Of a stretch of 64,000 nucleotides of DNA, positions 22,535-35,503 are shown one piece after another; position 1 is the stretch's first letter, and each line of letters opens with the position of its first letter. This DNA comes from Verticillium longisporum. Lineage: Eukaryota; Ascomycota; Sordariomycetes; Glomerellales; Plectosphaerellaceae. Position numbers and translations under genes: made by a program. Under the pieces are notes generated by a model. It did not search any database. It saw only the letters and a list, made by a program, of their open reading frames with translations, and was not told the origin of the DNA. The stretch lies in assembly GCA_019188255.1 (NCBI GenBank), contig JAETXT010000003.1, forward strand, positions 4,650,001 through 4,714,000, given 5' to 3'.

Positions 22535-23909
22535 GACAGGTTGCGAGATGAAGACTTGTGGGAGGGGCTTCAAACTCTGGTCAGCGGTGAACGAGGTCGT
22601 GCTGGTGATGGCGCTGATGTTCAAGAAATTGAGACGCGCAAGGCATGTCACTGAGCAAAGCTGTCTCGGTTGTGACGAGGAGCGAGGAGCTGCGGGGTCA
22701 TCGGCAAGCTTGGCTTTGGTGGGGTAAATGCGTGGTGGTGGGGGTGGCTGTTTGGACAAGGCTGTTTCTGCAATTTACGTGATTCTCTGCCATCGACAAC
22801 GGCCGGCCCATCAAGGATGGAATTGATGTGGGATTGAGAGTCTGCACATAAGCAGATCAAACGGTCGTTTTTGGGCGGTCAGTTCATTTTGATCAGAACC
22901 ACTTATAGGTTCACAATTGGCCATGACAACCATGCTTTCGCCTCACATCAAGTCTGACCAGATGCCACAATATCATCAAGTACGGGGTTGGTCGTGTGCC
23001 GTGTTGGAGGTACAAATCCAATATCAAGATTTAAAGCACAATTCGTGGATACCACGGTCTCGTGTAGACCGGCATGGTTACCACCTTGAGAAGGTAGCGC
23101 TCTAGAGAGATTGGAAATTGGCATGGCTTTAACGATGATTTATGGAATCACCTGCGGCTGATATATAACCCATACCGGCTGGAAAACTCGGGTCCCGTCC
23201 GCTCTCCTGTCAATGAGCCAGTAAGAACCGGACTGGTAGTTGAGGCGATTATGAACATTGATTACCTGGTGTTGTATATTTCTTTTGTCTTTTTCACCGA
23301 GCTGATCCGCTACTCCCAGCCTTCACTCCATCCTTCTCCCCCGCTGCACCGTCTCGTCCTCGAGAAAGAAGCGCCCAATGGCCAATGCTACTATATCATG
23401 GGCGAGATCGAGGTCATTTCTACATGGATGGTGGCGACCTTTGTGATTCTAAGTTTGATAAGCTCAAGGTGCTCAAGGTTATGCCGATAATTAAGTTGGG
23501 CTGTGGTGACTCACAGCCATCAGGGGATCGTGATAATCAGGAAACAAAGCCCTAGCGCCACGGAAAGTCAAACAAGACGCATCTGGTAGTATCAACGAAA
23601 TTTTAGAACGCCACGGTCACAATGGTCCCAAGGAAACCATCTAGGAATAGAGGTGAGAGTGGTCAAATTAAGCCGCGGAGATCGTGTATAGCCAAGCTGG
23701 GCCCTCGATTACCCTCATGCATATATAAAACGCCTGTCCCGCCATTCGTCGAGTTCGGGCCAAAGTTCAGCTGCTACTTACTCCTTACGTTATCTGCGGA
23801 AAACAGCCCTCGTGAGATCCTCACTAGAATTTCGGACGTAGCCCTTACACCAGAGGAGGATTGCTTCTCCCACTCCTGCAGCCCTCACGTGCGAAACAGC
23901 TAAACCAAC
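22535..23909. other. Divergent intergenic region with TATA box for the F-box-like gene
   Basis: No gene recognised. TATATAAAA at 23722-23730 lies about 180 bp before the ATG at 23910 and likely serves that gene. Confidence 0.5.
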
Positions 23910-25495
23910 ATGGCGACAGTATGCAGCGTCACAAGACGCTACAACACGAGGCTTCATACGCGGACCAAGATTGGCTCCTGGCTCTCCTTGCCGACTGAAC
24001 TCCGGATCATGATTCTGGAGACATTTGCACGCGACAAACATCCTGGCTGGTCTACACTTGCGTCTGTGTGCAGAGAATGGCAGTACATTATCGCGAGGCA
24101 AAACCTCCGTAAACTGGAACTCCGCTCATCCTGTCTAGAGAGTTTTGGACGGCTCATTACTACGCAACGAGGTTTCGTCCGCCACATCTGGCTCAACATT
24201 GAGCTGCAGCAATACCCATGCCAGCATTACCAAGGGGCCGACCAGTTCTCCCAAGAAAATGGACCTCTCATCATAACCGCAATCCGGAAGATTTTTTCCA
24301 TCCTCAGCAAATGGAAGCCAGGGAAAGGGTTGACTCTGGAGCTAAACGCGTATCGTCCCAGCGACCAGGACCGTTTCTTCAAGGGTTTTTATTTCGCCAC
24401 CGACGACGAGGGCGAAGTCAGTTCTGGAGCTCCTCACCCCAGGTGGCATGATCCACGTCACGGATGGCTCAACAGCTACAGGGTTGGACCTCCACCCAGA
24501 TCAGCCATATCGCGCCTTTTCGAACAGATTACGCTCAATTTCGGTCAGCAGGAGCTACCCCGCGTCGAGGTTGTGACACACTTCATAGTACGCCGACAAT
24601 TACGTCGAAGGCTCAGTTACTGGTCATTCAAACCTATATTGGATAGCCTTTGTTGTCTACGGCACATGGTGTACGAGCCGTGGCGGGGATGGGAGAGATT
24701 GTGGGCGAGCAGAGCTGATATGGGTGAGTTGGCATCTTCATGCCGAGATCCATGGATTTCGAGATGCCGTGCTGCGTACTTGCTCTAACGGAATACTTGT
24801 TAGAACATAGCCTCATGTTCCAGCAGAGTCTCCCTGCAACAGTCAAGACATTGACTGTGTTTGAAGATTTCAACGAGAAAATCGCTGAGACACTGGCCCG
24901 CAGCGAAAGGTTGGCCTGGTATAGATGTGTTGCCCGGTACCGGATCGCGGATCCGGGTTTGGGTGCTATTTTTGCCTCTAAAAGCCTCAAGCTTGAGCGT
25001 CTCTCCGTATCCTTCTTGGTCGACGCCGAGGACTTCTTTGATTCCTGCATCAAGGAACAGGGGACCTGGCGCCAATTAGAGACTCTGGCCCTGACAGTTC
25101 GACTCTTCCAGGAAGGAAAGCCTCACCAAGAGATCAATGATCTCCTACTCAAGGCCAGCGAGATAGCAGTGCGGATGCCTAAGTTGCGTACCATGGTGCT
25201 CTGGAACGGCACCAGAGGGAATGCATGCGCTTTCATGTTCCAAGCGATGGAAGGCTGCGCAATTATCACCTGGCGCAGCACGTGGGATCTCGAGATAAGC
25301 CGTAGGGTCGAGGAGGGATGGGAGCCACTTGCGTCGCGGATCCATTCGTGCTCCCTCAGAACCAGAAAGGAGAGGATTCATGGCCAAGTAGCGTCGCACG
25401 GCGATGCTATTCACCTGTTAGACTTACCCTGCCAGGTGGTTGAGCCTGCATCCCTATGGCAAATTCGAAGGGAGGGAGCATTGACCTCACTGTAA
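23910..25495 (+). CDS. F-box-like protein of a fungal lineage-specific family
   Basis: Exons 23910-24723 and 24804-25495 (80-bp intron) give 501 residues. Residues about 24-70 (WLSLPTELRIMILETFA ... WSTLASVCREWQYIIARQNLRKLEL) form an F-box-like helical motif: L-P-x-E-(I/L)-x-x-x-I and a later S-V-C-(R/K)-x-W. F-box proteins recruit substrates to SCF ubiquitin ligases through Skp1. The remainder resembles the long C-terminal region of uncharacterised fungal F-box families (a leucine-spaced region without a repeat I can name). The acceptor TTAG is upheld by the in-frame joining of ADM to EHSLMFQQ. The substrate is unknown. Confidence 0.75.
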
Positions 25496-27299
25496 ACCAC
25501 GGAGGAGAGTACCGATGAAACTGTTTTTGGGACAAACATCGGCAGAGGTGGAAGGAAGGGGATGGGGGAACAGGGGGTGAGTGTCGCGGGCAGATTCGCG
25601 AGCCGGTGGCCTGGACCTCGCCCTCACTGTTGAGCGATAGTGCTTCGGGTTGACACTGTAGACGTGGAAGACATCGACTGTCGGCGGCGCGAGTAAAAAG
25701 ATGGTTTCAATTCAGCTTCACGCAGTGTCATCTCCGGGTTGTGGTGCACGTGCTTTCCGTCTTTCTGATGGAATCGTACGGCCGAGACTGAATAGCTTTT
25801 ATTTTGAGATCGAGAAGTGTACAGTGAAGACCTTCTGCCAGAATGCGGTCGTATTGCCCTCCTTGTCATCAATTGCTTCATTGTAGGATGTCCGAAGAGC
25901 GCTGCTAGAGATTGTAGCCCTGGACATCGTGTCTAACGGTTGTCGAGGACGAGGCGGGTGCGTTGGTTTCAGTCTCTTTGTACCTTAGAATGATGGTCGA
26001 TCGTGGTGCGTTTCTGGTTCGACAAGCCCTGCAAGAGGGCAGCTCCAGTAGGTACTAGGCCCGTGTTCACACGAGTACGCCATGTTAGCCAGTAAGTACA
26101 GCATCAGGAATAATGCATACGTCCGAGTGACACTACTTGGAAGCACTAATAAGCGGAATTGTCATACGAGCTCCAATGAAATTGGAGGTGGTTGCAGGTG
26201 CTGCGCGGATAGCTATCAATCTCGTAGGTACATTAGGTGCCTGGTCCGCCGAAGCAAGTCGCTCCAGTGGACCCTGAGTGCCTGAGTGCTTACTTATAGT
26301 GACAATCACCCCCCGAAGCAGGCAGAGTGCTGGCCACTCGTGTCCATCACCAGGTTCACACGAGGTGACCAAGGGTCTCACATCTTGGAAATTGGCCAAG
26401 CCGGAGTCATCCCAAGTTTCCTACCAAACTTAAAGTATGAACCCGCGAATGCGATGAAGGGCCTCGAAAGCGAAGAGCATCCTAGCTACCTTGCTCATGG
26501 GCCCTTTGGACGACCATGGGGGCTCTCACAGATTGAGAATGAGCGCAACATGAACTCGCACGAGACGAACATCGGCCGATAGTGAGACGATGTAAGATAT
26601 TTGTACTTACAGTACGACATGGATCCAAAGCCCCAGGCACTCACCGTGTTCCTTCGATGCGACAGCCCAGGGGCGTCGGCCCGGATGTCATTGCACCCTG
26701 CAAACGCAAAGACGGAAAGCTTCCTCTGTGCCCCACCGCTGGTGAGCAATTGAGGCGCCCGATCGTCTGAAGCAGCGTAGCATCGTCGCCCGATGCCTGT
26801 TGAAACGTCTATGAGACCGTCTGATCTGCGAGCCAGGGGGGCCTCCTCTGTGTCATCGGGTCTCACGACTGTGGGGCACCTGTCACAGCGCCCGCCCCCG
26901 CCTGAGCTTCAGGGCGCTTTCAAACCACCATTCAAACAACCGGTGCGCCGCCTCGTGATGGCTGCCCTCGGTTTATAATACGGAATGGGCCCCCTCGCCT
27001 GCGACCTTGGTCTTCGTAGTTGCACTGCTGGTCTGTCTGCTGGATTTCCGTCGTTGCTTCTCCTCCATTGTCTTTCTTTCTCAACTCTGACGGCCGGGCT
27101 GTCCTTCATTCATCCTTCCTTCACTCTTCTTCAACCCTTCGACTTTTGAGTGGCCGGCTACTCTCCTCGACTTGCTACGCTCCTTGATACCCTCCTCACG
27201 CTCAGCGAAACTCCGTGCCACAACCTCGCAGTCCGACGACAGCAACAACAAGAAGAACGCCGCTGTCAATTCCATTCCCACATTCCTAGCTCTGTCATA
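25496..27299. other. Intergenic, no gene recognised; C/T-rich leader near its end
   Basis: Short open frames on both strands lack support. The last 250 bases are pyrimidine-rich (CTTCTCCTCC, CTTTCTTTCTC), typical of a fungal promoter and 5' UTR for the gene at 27300. Confidence 0.5.
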
Positions 27300-27806
27300 A
27301 TGTACACCATGCGGCTCCTCCTCGCCCGCCTCCTCCTGGCCCTGTGCCTGACCCACGCCGTCTCGGCCGGCCGACTCCTCACCGACGCCGCCGACGCGGT
27401 CCTCATCGCCCGCCAAGACGCCGCCCCGGCCGGCAACCCGCTCGCCCAGCCCCAGTGCATCGAGTACTCCCGCACCGCCAACTTCTCCACCATTGGCTCC
27501 AACATCACGCTGCGCTCGGCCTTCATCCAGGCGTCGCCCTTTGGCACCCACCAGAACCTCAACTTCCTCGCCGCCATGGTCGTCGCGCTGCCGCCCATGA
27601 CGGCCGACACGGCCCTCAACGCCGCCTGCGGCAACCTGACGACCATCGCTGCTGCCGAGGCCGCCAGGAACTTCTCCGAGGGCAACATTGCCGGGTTCCC
27701 CACCTCGCTGACGGCGGATGCGACGGTCGCCGACTGGCAGGTCATCCTTTGCATGTTCGCCATTATTATTTTCATGGGCATCCCGTGGCTGTTCATGCTG
27801 GGCTGA
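27300..27806 (+). CDS. Small secretory-pathway protein with C-terminal hydrophobic anchor, function unknown
   Basis: Single exon, 168 residues. The signal peptide (MYTMRLLLARLLLALCLTHA, cleavage near VSAG) is followed by a lumenal domain with four N-glycosylation sequons (NFS, NIT, NLT, NFS) and two cysteines (PQCIEY, AACGNL). A C-terminal hydrophobic stretch (VILCMFAIIIFMGIPWLFML) ends at residue 167, which could be a GPI-attachment signal or a tail anchor. Strong GC-ending codon bias supports real coding. A second Met at 27309 is an alternative start. I do not recognise the family. Confidence 0.72.
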   Translation: MYTMRLLLARLLLALCLTHAVSAGRLLTDAADAVLIARQDAAPAGNPLAQPQCIEYSRTANFSTIGSNITLRSAFIQASPFGTHQNLNFLAAMVVALPPMTADTALNAACGNLTTIAAAEAARNFSEGNIAGFPTSLTADATVADWQVILCMFAIIIFMGIPWLFMLG

Positions 27807-28419
27807 GCGCTTGGTGTTGCGGCTGTCGCGTGTACGGAGAGGGAGGAGGGCTCAACCAGGCGTCTTTGACAAAGGCCGTGATTGACATCGCGGAGCATGG
27901 TGGTTTGAAACCAGCAGGGGGGGCTAGCGGGTTGGATAGGTAATGCTTCAAATGATGGCTGTATCAAGTCTCCTCCACTCTTGCGTTTCTGATGCACGTG
28001 TTAACCCTTCCTCGGCAGTGTTCGCTCCTCCCCTGTGATGCCTGCATGTTCTCAAAAGCAACTGTATCGTCTGGATCTTAGTCTCATGCTGTTATTCCAT
28101 CGTGTCATTGTGTCAAGGCGTGCACTCCATTGTGTCTGACTGTGAAGGAAGATACAGTAGGAGATCACGAGCAGCCATGTTGTAAGGCATCACGTAGCAG
28201 GCTGATCCATATCCCGGGCGTCTCCAACCCACGAGTCTTGACTGGTTGGTTATCAGCCATCAGCTCTTTGCGTAGCACCCTCTGAGGTATTGGATTCTAA
28301 TCTGGTCATGAAGACAACAACCCGGACGCGCTATGCAGGACTTCTGAGGTCCGAAACAGCTCTCCTCTACGAAATTCCACCTGCCCCAGGCTTCAGAGTC
28401 CGTGGTCTACACGACAGGC
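27807..28419. other. Intergenic between convergent genes
   Basis: 3' flanks only; nothing recognised. Confidence 0.5.
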
Positions 28420-30152
28420 CTACCGAGCGGCGAAATCCTCCTCATCCTCTGCTGCAGACTCATACCCCATGCCGTCAACCCCTTCCTCTCCGCTCTCCGT
28501 CTGCACCGGCGGCTTTATGTGTTTCGGCTCCCGGACCATCATAAATGCCGCCGTGGCACATGCGTACAAAAACGAGACATATAGCCACGGCAGTCCCCTC
28601 ATGATGCCGCCCATGTGCATTCCCGCTGAAAAGGTCCATGCCAGGACTGGTCCACCGATGAAGGCTCCGAGTGTCTCGACGATGCTACATATGGCATAGA
28701 GGCGCGAGGTGTGTTCCTTTTCGACGAATGCCGTGATGAGAGCGCGTGTCAAAGGCGGCGTCGCGGAACCGAGTGTGCCGAGTGCAATAGCCAGAAGAAA
28801 CGGCACGATGGATGGGCTGACGGCTTGCAAGAAAGCCGAGATTGCAAGGATACCATACGAGGCACGGGTCAGAAGGAGGTCCTTGGTAAAGTCGTTGAGG
28901 CGCAGACGACGCCGCGGCTTGAGGAGGTGGGCCGACAGGCGTGGCAGGGCGGCGAGAACGAGGAGGTGGCACAGGGCGATGGGTGAGAGGATGTAGGACG
29001 TCTGGGCGAGCGACCAGGAGAAGTACTTGCTGATGTACTGGGAAAGAGTCGACGAACCAGAATTAAACATTGTACTAGCAGTCAGGGGTGCCAAGAGGCA
29101 GAAGAGAACGCTGCGGTTGCGGAGCAAGACTTTGGCGCTGGCGAGCTCGGTAAGAGATGTACGGACATGGTCCTTGACGGTCGCCACGAATGGCTTAGTC
29201 GGTTCAGGTATGGCGTCGCCATCGGGCAGTTTGACGCGTAACGTCTCGGGCAAGAGACTAGCAGCTGTGAAAATGACTGGACTCAGGCAAAAGACGATGC
29301 GGATAGGAACCCATGGACCATATGTCTGTAGCAGAAAGCCGGACACTAGAGGCGCAAGAAGTCCCGCGATAACGGCGCCGACAGAAAGGTATAGAAAATG
29401 GGTCGACCGGTCGGCTTCATTGCTGACATCTGCAGCCATGGCATAAATGTTGTTGATGGCAAGAGGCACACCGCCTCCAATCAGGAAGAAGACATGTCCT
29501 AAGAGAAGGACCCAGATGCTTGGGAAGTGCGGAAATGAGAGGACGAACGGACCCCAGCCAAATCCAAGCAGAATCCCCACGTAGGCGAGAAAGAAAGCCG
29601 GCTTACGACCCATCCTGGACGGCTGTCAGTAAAGCACCATGTATGTTAACGTGACGGTAAAACTTACCTGTCCGCTAACACGCCATATGGAAAAGCGATG
29701 ACTAGCGTGACAAGGGACGCCATCAGGGCCCCAATGCCACCTAGGTAGGCCAACTGAGACTGAACATCATCGACCTTGCATTCCTTCTCATCAATCGGCT
29801 CGGAGATGTCTTTGTGGTAGTGCACGTGGCAAATGGCGTCTTCCATAAGGCGAACCATGGGTGTCATGAGAAGAACCCCGCTGGCGACGAGGATACCCTT
29901 GATGGTGGCAAGCAGCAGGACGATAGCAAAGGGCGTGTCTGGTCGGAAGCGATTGACGTTGAGCTTGGATGTCGCAGTCTTCCAGGTGGTCCACCCGGAC
30001 TGCCATCGCGCGCGACCTCGCGATGCTACTGATGGCGAGGCAATCCAGGGCTCGTCTTCCGCCTCAACATCGGGGAACAGGGCGAAGTCTCCGACGTCAT
30101 CCTCAAGCAGAGGCTCGACCTCTGCATCTGCGTCGCCGCGATATCGATTCAT
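28420..30152 (-). CDS. MFS membrane transporter
   Basis: Exon 1 is 29668-30152, the intron 29615-29667 (53 bp) and exon 2 28420-29614; the product has 559 residues. A hydrophilic acidic N-terminus (about 65 residues, VEPLLEDDVGDF) leads into 12 predicted membrane segments. The signature loop between TM2 and TM3 reads GVLADRMGRKPAFFLAY, split by the intron. GGGVPLAINNIYAMAADV follows, and later TMs include GTLGSATPPLTRALITAFV and IVETLGAFIGGPVLAWTF. The C-terminus is acidic. The profile suits fungal MFS efflux-type carriers, but no substrate can be assigned. Translation starts at MNRYRGD because no other in-frame ATG lies upstream. Confidence 0.87.
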
Positions 30153-32555
30153 GGTCAAGAAATGATTGATTCCATCTCATGGCAACAGACCTTGATGGAA
30201 TTGGCGTTATTGCCCGTAGTAATGTCGTCGGGATCAATGTCGATGTTTGAGCTGAGGTCGACGACAAACAGGCTCAAACAGGTTTAGCGACTTGGGTTTG
30301 CTGGACGAACGAGTACGTCGCTTGGTGGCTGAGGCGGCGTAATTTACGCCCCATAAGGCTGACTTTCAGTGGCTTGACGATTTCTGAAACGCCGTCCCCC
30401 ACGACTACAACCGCGAACACGACGATGTGCGATCTCTCCCACAACTCAATCTGGTTCCGTGGTTCCATCATCCAGACCTTTGCCGAAAGCACGAGTCAGC
30501 CGTCGAGAGTCGTACTTTTGCTCCTACTGCTTCATGCGTCAAGCTTTGTCGCATTGCATCCGCCCCAACTGCCCGGTGGAACAAGACAAGAAAGCAACAT
30601 GAAGAAAAGATGCATGCACCCAGCCACCCCCGGTTACCCATCGCATCCATGGATCGCTGAACAAGGCCTCGCAGGCGATGCGAGCCCTGCCCCGGGTTCG
30701 GGTTTTTTCGGGTTTTAACTTGGCGATGGTGGGTTATCCATTAACCTGGACGTCGGGGACGTGCCATAACCCGAGACTCTCTTCCATGCTGATCACTCGA
30801 TCAGGATCAGGATCACCAACAAAGTGCGTCGATACTTTGTCGGATATAACCTCCTTCTTGCGTAAAGGCCGGCTACTTCCCCCAAAGCAACCCAACCCAA
30901 CACTTTCTAGTTCTCCAGCTTGCAGCTCGGTCGCCGTGGACATACATTCTCTTATCAATACAGATGCCTCGAATGCTCAATATGACAAGTACTCATTTAC
31001 CTGGTCATCCTTCCATCCGACGGGTCAATGGGCACTACCTAAGGTCCAAACCCCGTCTTGGCGAGACAGAGTCTTCTCGGGTTTGACGCAAACAGGCAAC
31101 ATTGGCCGGATGAGTGTTGTTCCAGTGAGCACGCTGGCCAGATGCACAGCACGCGCGAGTCAAAACGCTAGCTGAGGACCCCCGCCTGACCCCCACGAAC
31201 CTGCATTCCCCGTTGAGTTTCACCGAGAAGCGTCCACCAAGCCCACGACTTCCGGCATTATATCCGACTTCCGAGCCCACTTAGACAGCTTCTAGAGCCC
31301 TCGAGACCTCGGCAACAGACGACGGCGTGGCTGCGGAGCGGGGATCGGGCCTGTTCGAGATTGACCGCTCAACTAGCCTAGCCGGCCATGCCGGAGATGT
31401 CCCGACTCATGGCTCAACAGGATGCCACGTAGTGTCCAGGTGAAGCAGGCTTCGCTGCTTGTCAGGAGGTCCAGGTCGACAGGGATCGGTCCGCCAACGT
31501 CATCCGGTGTGGGTGGCTCAGTGGCGTGCACCCTTCAGTGAGCCAGGGATGCAAAGGTTTCCATGCAACTTACCCCGACAAAACTGCCCGAATACCCCGA
31601 CCCCCGCATACAGCAAATGCCAGAAACGTCCAGCGACAGGGGAGATCCCCACACAGCAACTGCCCGCAAAATCAAGCATAACTGGGCAACGCCACAGGCC
31701 ACGAGACCAGGTTTCCAGGGCTGAAGTGCCGATCCTACCTTGTAGAGACAACAGCACTATGGCTGGCATGACGAGCAGGACGAGCAGGATATCGGGCCAT
31801 CCGTCCAGGAGGAGCACCGACGCCGTCCCTGTTTGGAACGTGCTACGAGACGATGCAACGTGATTAATTTCTCGAGAACATCTTCATCGCTGCGGGCCTG
31901 TTTGTCCAGCTTGACAAATTTTGCATCTCCAGGACAAGTTATTGGAGATTGAGGGCGTGGGGGTTCTCCACGTTCGCCCCATTTGACCCCCAACATTTGC
32001 CCCAAGCGGCCCCCTCCTATCCCCCCAACACGAGAACAAGCCCGCCGCAAGGAGACGGACTACGCGGGGAAGCATGGCGACATGGTCCGGCACTTCATAC
32101 ACGCTACAGCGGCGTGGGAGAGAGGAGCGCCTCTGGGGGCGCTCGCTGCTTCCCACGCCATTCCATCCCATCCCAAACAATAGCTTGCGGAGACTAGCGG
32201 GGCCCCCTGCTTTTCGTTGAACCCCATCTCAAGAGCCTGACTATGGATCGTGCTTGTCAGTCCAGGGGTTAGTTTCCGGGACCGACCCGCCAGTCCGTCA
32301 AATTCTGAGGCATCACGATGAGGAACCCCCACGCCCTCTCTCCAACATCTTCTCCACGTCATACAGGCCGCTTTGTTCCTGGCTCCATGGGGTTTTGGCC
32401 GCTAAAACCGGGGTAACACTCATGGCACTTTGGTCCGCCACTGAACGCTTTATATGAGAGGACGATCCCCCTTCTGTCGGGCCAGTCTCTTCTGATCAGC
32501 CGTTCCGTCTCTTACCTCTCTCTGTTCCTCCTACCTCAGCTCTCCGAATCCCAAC
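30153..32555. other. Divergent intergenic region (2.4 kb) between two MFS genes
   Basis: No gene recognised. TATATGA at 32451-32457 lies about 100 bp upstream of the ATG at 32556, with a C/T-rich leader (CTTACCTCTCTCTGTTCCTCC). Open frames up to 165 codons overlap on both strands without family resemblance. Confidence 0.5.
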
Positions 32556-34224
32556 ATGAGCGACGCACCCAAGGTAGATGCCCACAATGGGCCTGTTCAC
32601 GACCCCGATCACCTCGAGGCCGCGCCTCGCAGGTCTTCCGACAAAGGTCTCGCCGACGGCCCTCCCAAGGGCGGTGGTCCTCTCTCCGACCCAATCTATC
32701 GCGCCAAGGTTGAGAAGAGCATGAAGCGCAAGCTCGACACGCGGTGTTCGCTGTTCGTTCTGATCTATATCATGAACTATCTCGACAGGAACAACATCGC
32801 ACCTGCCCGTCTCCGTGGTCTGCAGGACGACCTCAACCTCAACTACTCGCAGTACGCGACGTGTTTGAGTATCCTCTACGTCGGATACATTCTGATGCAG
32901 GTGCCTTCCAACATCCTTATCAATCGCATCAACAGACCCTCTTGGTACATTGCAGCAGACATGCTGCTGTGGGGTCTCATCTCTACCCTATCTGGTGTCG
33001 TCACCACATTCGGAGGCATGGTTGCAACGCGATTCTTCCTCGGCTTTGTTGAGGCTGCTTTCCTGCCCGGAGCTCTTCTCATCCTCTCGAAGTGGTACAC
33101 CAGCCGTGAGCTCACCAAGCGTAACGCCATTCTCTTCTGCGGAAACCTGATCTCGAACGCTTTCTCGGCGCTCATCGGTGCCGGTGTGTTGTCCAACATG
33201 CAGGGTGTTCTGGGCCACGCTGCTTGGCGCTGGCTTTTCTGGAGTCAGTCTTCAGACTCATGTTCAATCAATCATCAAGAGCTTTCCAGCTAACAATTTG
33301 TCCAGTCGAGGGTGCTGCCACCATGGCCATTGCCATTGCGGCCGCTTTCATTCTCCCCGATCTGCCCCATAACTCCAAGGGCTTCACCGAAGAGGAGCTT
33401 CAGGTCGCTCAAATGCGCATGACGGAGGACGTCGGCGAGGCAGATGCCGATTCCGCCGAGCAGGGCGCCCTTGATGGCTTCTACATGGCTGTCAAGGACT
33501 ACAAGATCTACCTCATGATGATCACCTTCACCACCTACGTCATCGGTCTGTCGTTCAACGCCTACTTCGTAAGTCACCACCGCGTCATCTGCACCTCGAC
33601 TACAAACCACGTTCTAACCCCTTGCAGCCTACCCTCACTGGTACTCTCGGCTTTGGATACGTCCCCACCCTGCTCATGAGCTCCCCGCCGTGGGCCTTTG
33701 CCTGTATCGTCTCTCTCATCAACGCGTGGCACGCCGATCGCCAACAAGAGCGATTCTGGCACATTGTCTGGCCCATTTGCATGGGTATCGTCGGCTTCGT
33801 CATTTCAATGGCCACCGACAACGTCGCCGCCCGCTACGTCGCCCTCTTCCTCCAGGCTGGCGCCTACGCTGGTTTCATTGTCTTCTACTCCTGGATCTCG
33901 TCCTCCTTCCCCCGGCCTCCGGCCAAGCGTGCCGTCGCCATCGCCATGATCAACGCCTTCTCCCAGATTGGTAACATCATCGGCTCCTATGTGTGGAATC
34001 TCGAGGCCAACGGCTTCCGCGGCAGCTACGGCATTGTGCTCTCCATGTTCGGCGTCACCATTGTCGGCTGCTACGGCTTCCGCGTCGTGCTCATCAACCT
34101 CAACAAGAAGATTGAGCAGGGCGGCGCCGCATGGGAGACGCATGGCGATGTCGCGGCGCAGACGGCTGAGCTCGCTCATGATGATCCCACCAGGCTGCCT
34201 TCGACATTCAGGTACCTTGTGTAA
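32556..34224 (+). CDS. MFS transporter, anion:cation symporter (DAL5/allantoate permease-like) family
   Basis: Exons 32556-33243, 33306-33568 and 33628-34224 give 515 residues. The ACS hallmarks are present: MNYLDRNNIAPARLRGLQDDL at the end of TM1, YVGYILMQVPSNILINR, TRFFLGFVEAAFLPGALLILSKWYTSRELTKRNAI, and MINAFSQIGNIIGSYVW in TM10. Proton symporters of this family import carboxylates, vitamins, allantoate or peptides; the exact substrate is unknown. Both introns fall between membrane segments and keep the frame. The N- and C-termini are hydrophilic and cytosolic. It is convergent with the alpha-galactosidase gene. Confidence 0.9.
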
Positions 34225-35503
34225 GGCGCGCCTTGAGGCGACTCAAAATGTAGATTAAGTAGTTAATGAAGCACATGATTGCTCGACTGTCAATACTAGG
34301 GTACCAAAGAGCATAGTATGGTGGTGCATGTGTGTCTGTCGCTGCTCTGAATGAGAGGTAGTATCGGGAAAGTTTCCGTCTGTTCGGATGCAACATTCGG
34401 AAAAACATGCGAGGCGAAGTCTCATGTACAGCTCGATGTAACCGTATTCAGGCTGTTGAAATAGCAAATTGTTCCCGACGGGACATTGATCGGTTGAATA
34501 AAAAGTAGGTCCGATTCCCAACGTGCCGTGGTTGATTGGACTGAACGAGTCTGCGATCAACATGCGCGAGAGCATTACCGTCCAGTTGACACACGCGGGA
34601 CACGACCGTTCAAGTTCCGCATAGCCTTCTCCAAGCCAACGTCCTTGTAGCGGAAATTCCAATCTCGTGGTCTGGAGCTTGCACTCGATTTACTCATCGT
34701 GCTTCACTCCGGGAACACGCCAAGCCCGATCACTCGGGCTACAAGGACGCAGATTACAGCGACCGGCACTTCCAGCAAGCGGTGAGGTTCTGAAGTTGTA
34801 GTTTGTGCGATGGTGGTTCAGGACAGCGCTTCCAGTCGACCGCTTCATGAAGGGTAGAGTTACGAAGTGTTCATAGTTGCGGGCAGGGCTTCCATTGCTA
34901 TCGTGCTATTTCTCATATATCGCTTCGTCTTGATGTCCACCTGTGGTGTGTTCGAATTGTGCAGGTTTACTGGCCAAAAGCAGATGTCTGGTTCAGCGAC
35001 TGCGGGTACATCAACTAGCAGATTTGACAGCTATACACCCTGGGTTTCCATGGTGCACGGAAATTGACCGCTTCGAAACCACTAGGGCAAGGCCAACAGC
35101 CAGCAAGATACAATATTTGATGAAGATGATGAACATGCTACCGGGCTACTGCGACCACTCCGGTGTCTTGATACAGCTGCTGTTCTGCGTCACAGCCGGC
35201 CCGGTCTGGTTTCTGGCTGCTCATCAAATGTTTTCTAGCATTGGGCAGTCCATGTGGATGATGATTACTCTGTCGGACATGCGCCATGCCAAGGGAACAC
35301 TGATCGCGTGCGTTGTTGAGCGTAGCTTGGATATGCGAAGCTGTAGGTAACCGACGCAAAATCGGCCATCATGAGATATCAAATGAGATGTTAAGAAAAG
35401 CACCCTTGAAGAACATGGGAAATGGTTAGAGCGCAAGAGCGAGATGATCACGGGCGTAACGGCAACGGATTGTCCAGTCAAGGACTTATAGTCTCCTTTT
35501 CGA
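34225..35503. other. Intergenic between convergent genes
   Basis: Composition is slightly more AT-rich than the genes. Only short open frames; nothing recognised. Confidence 0.5.
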
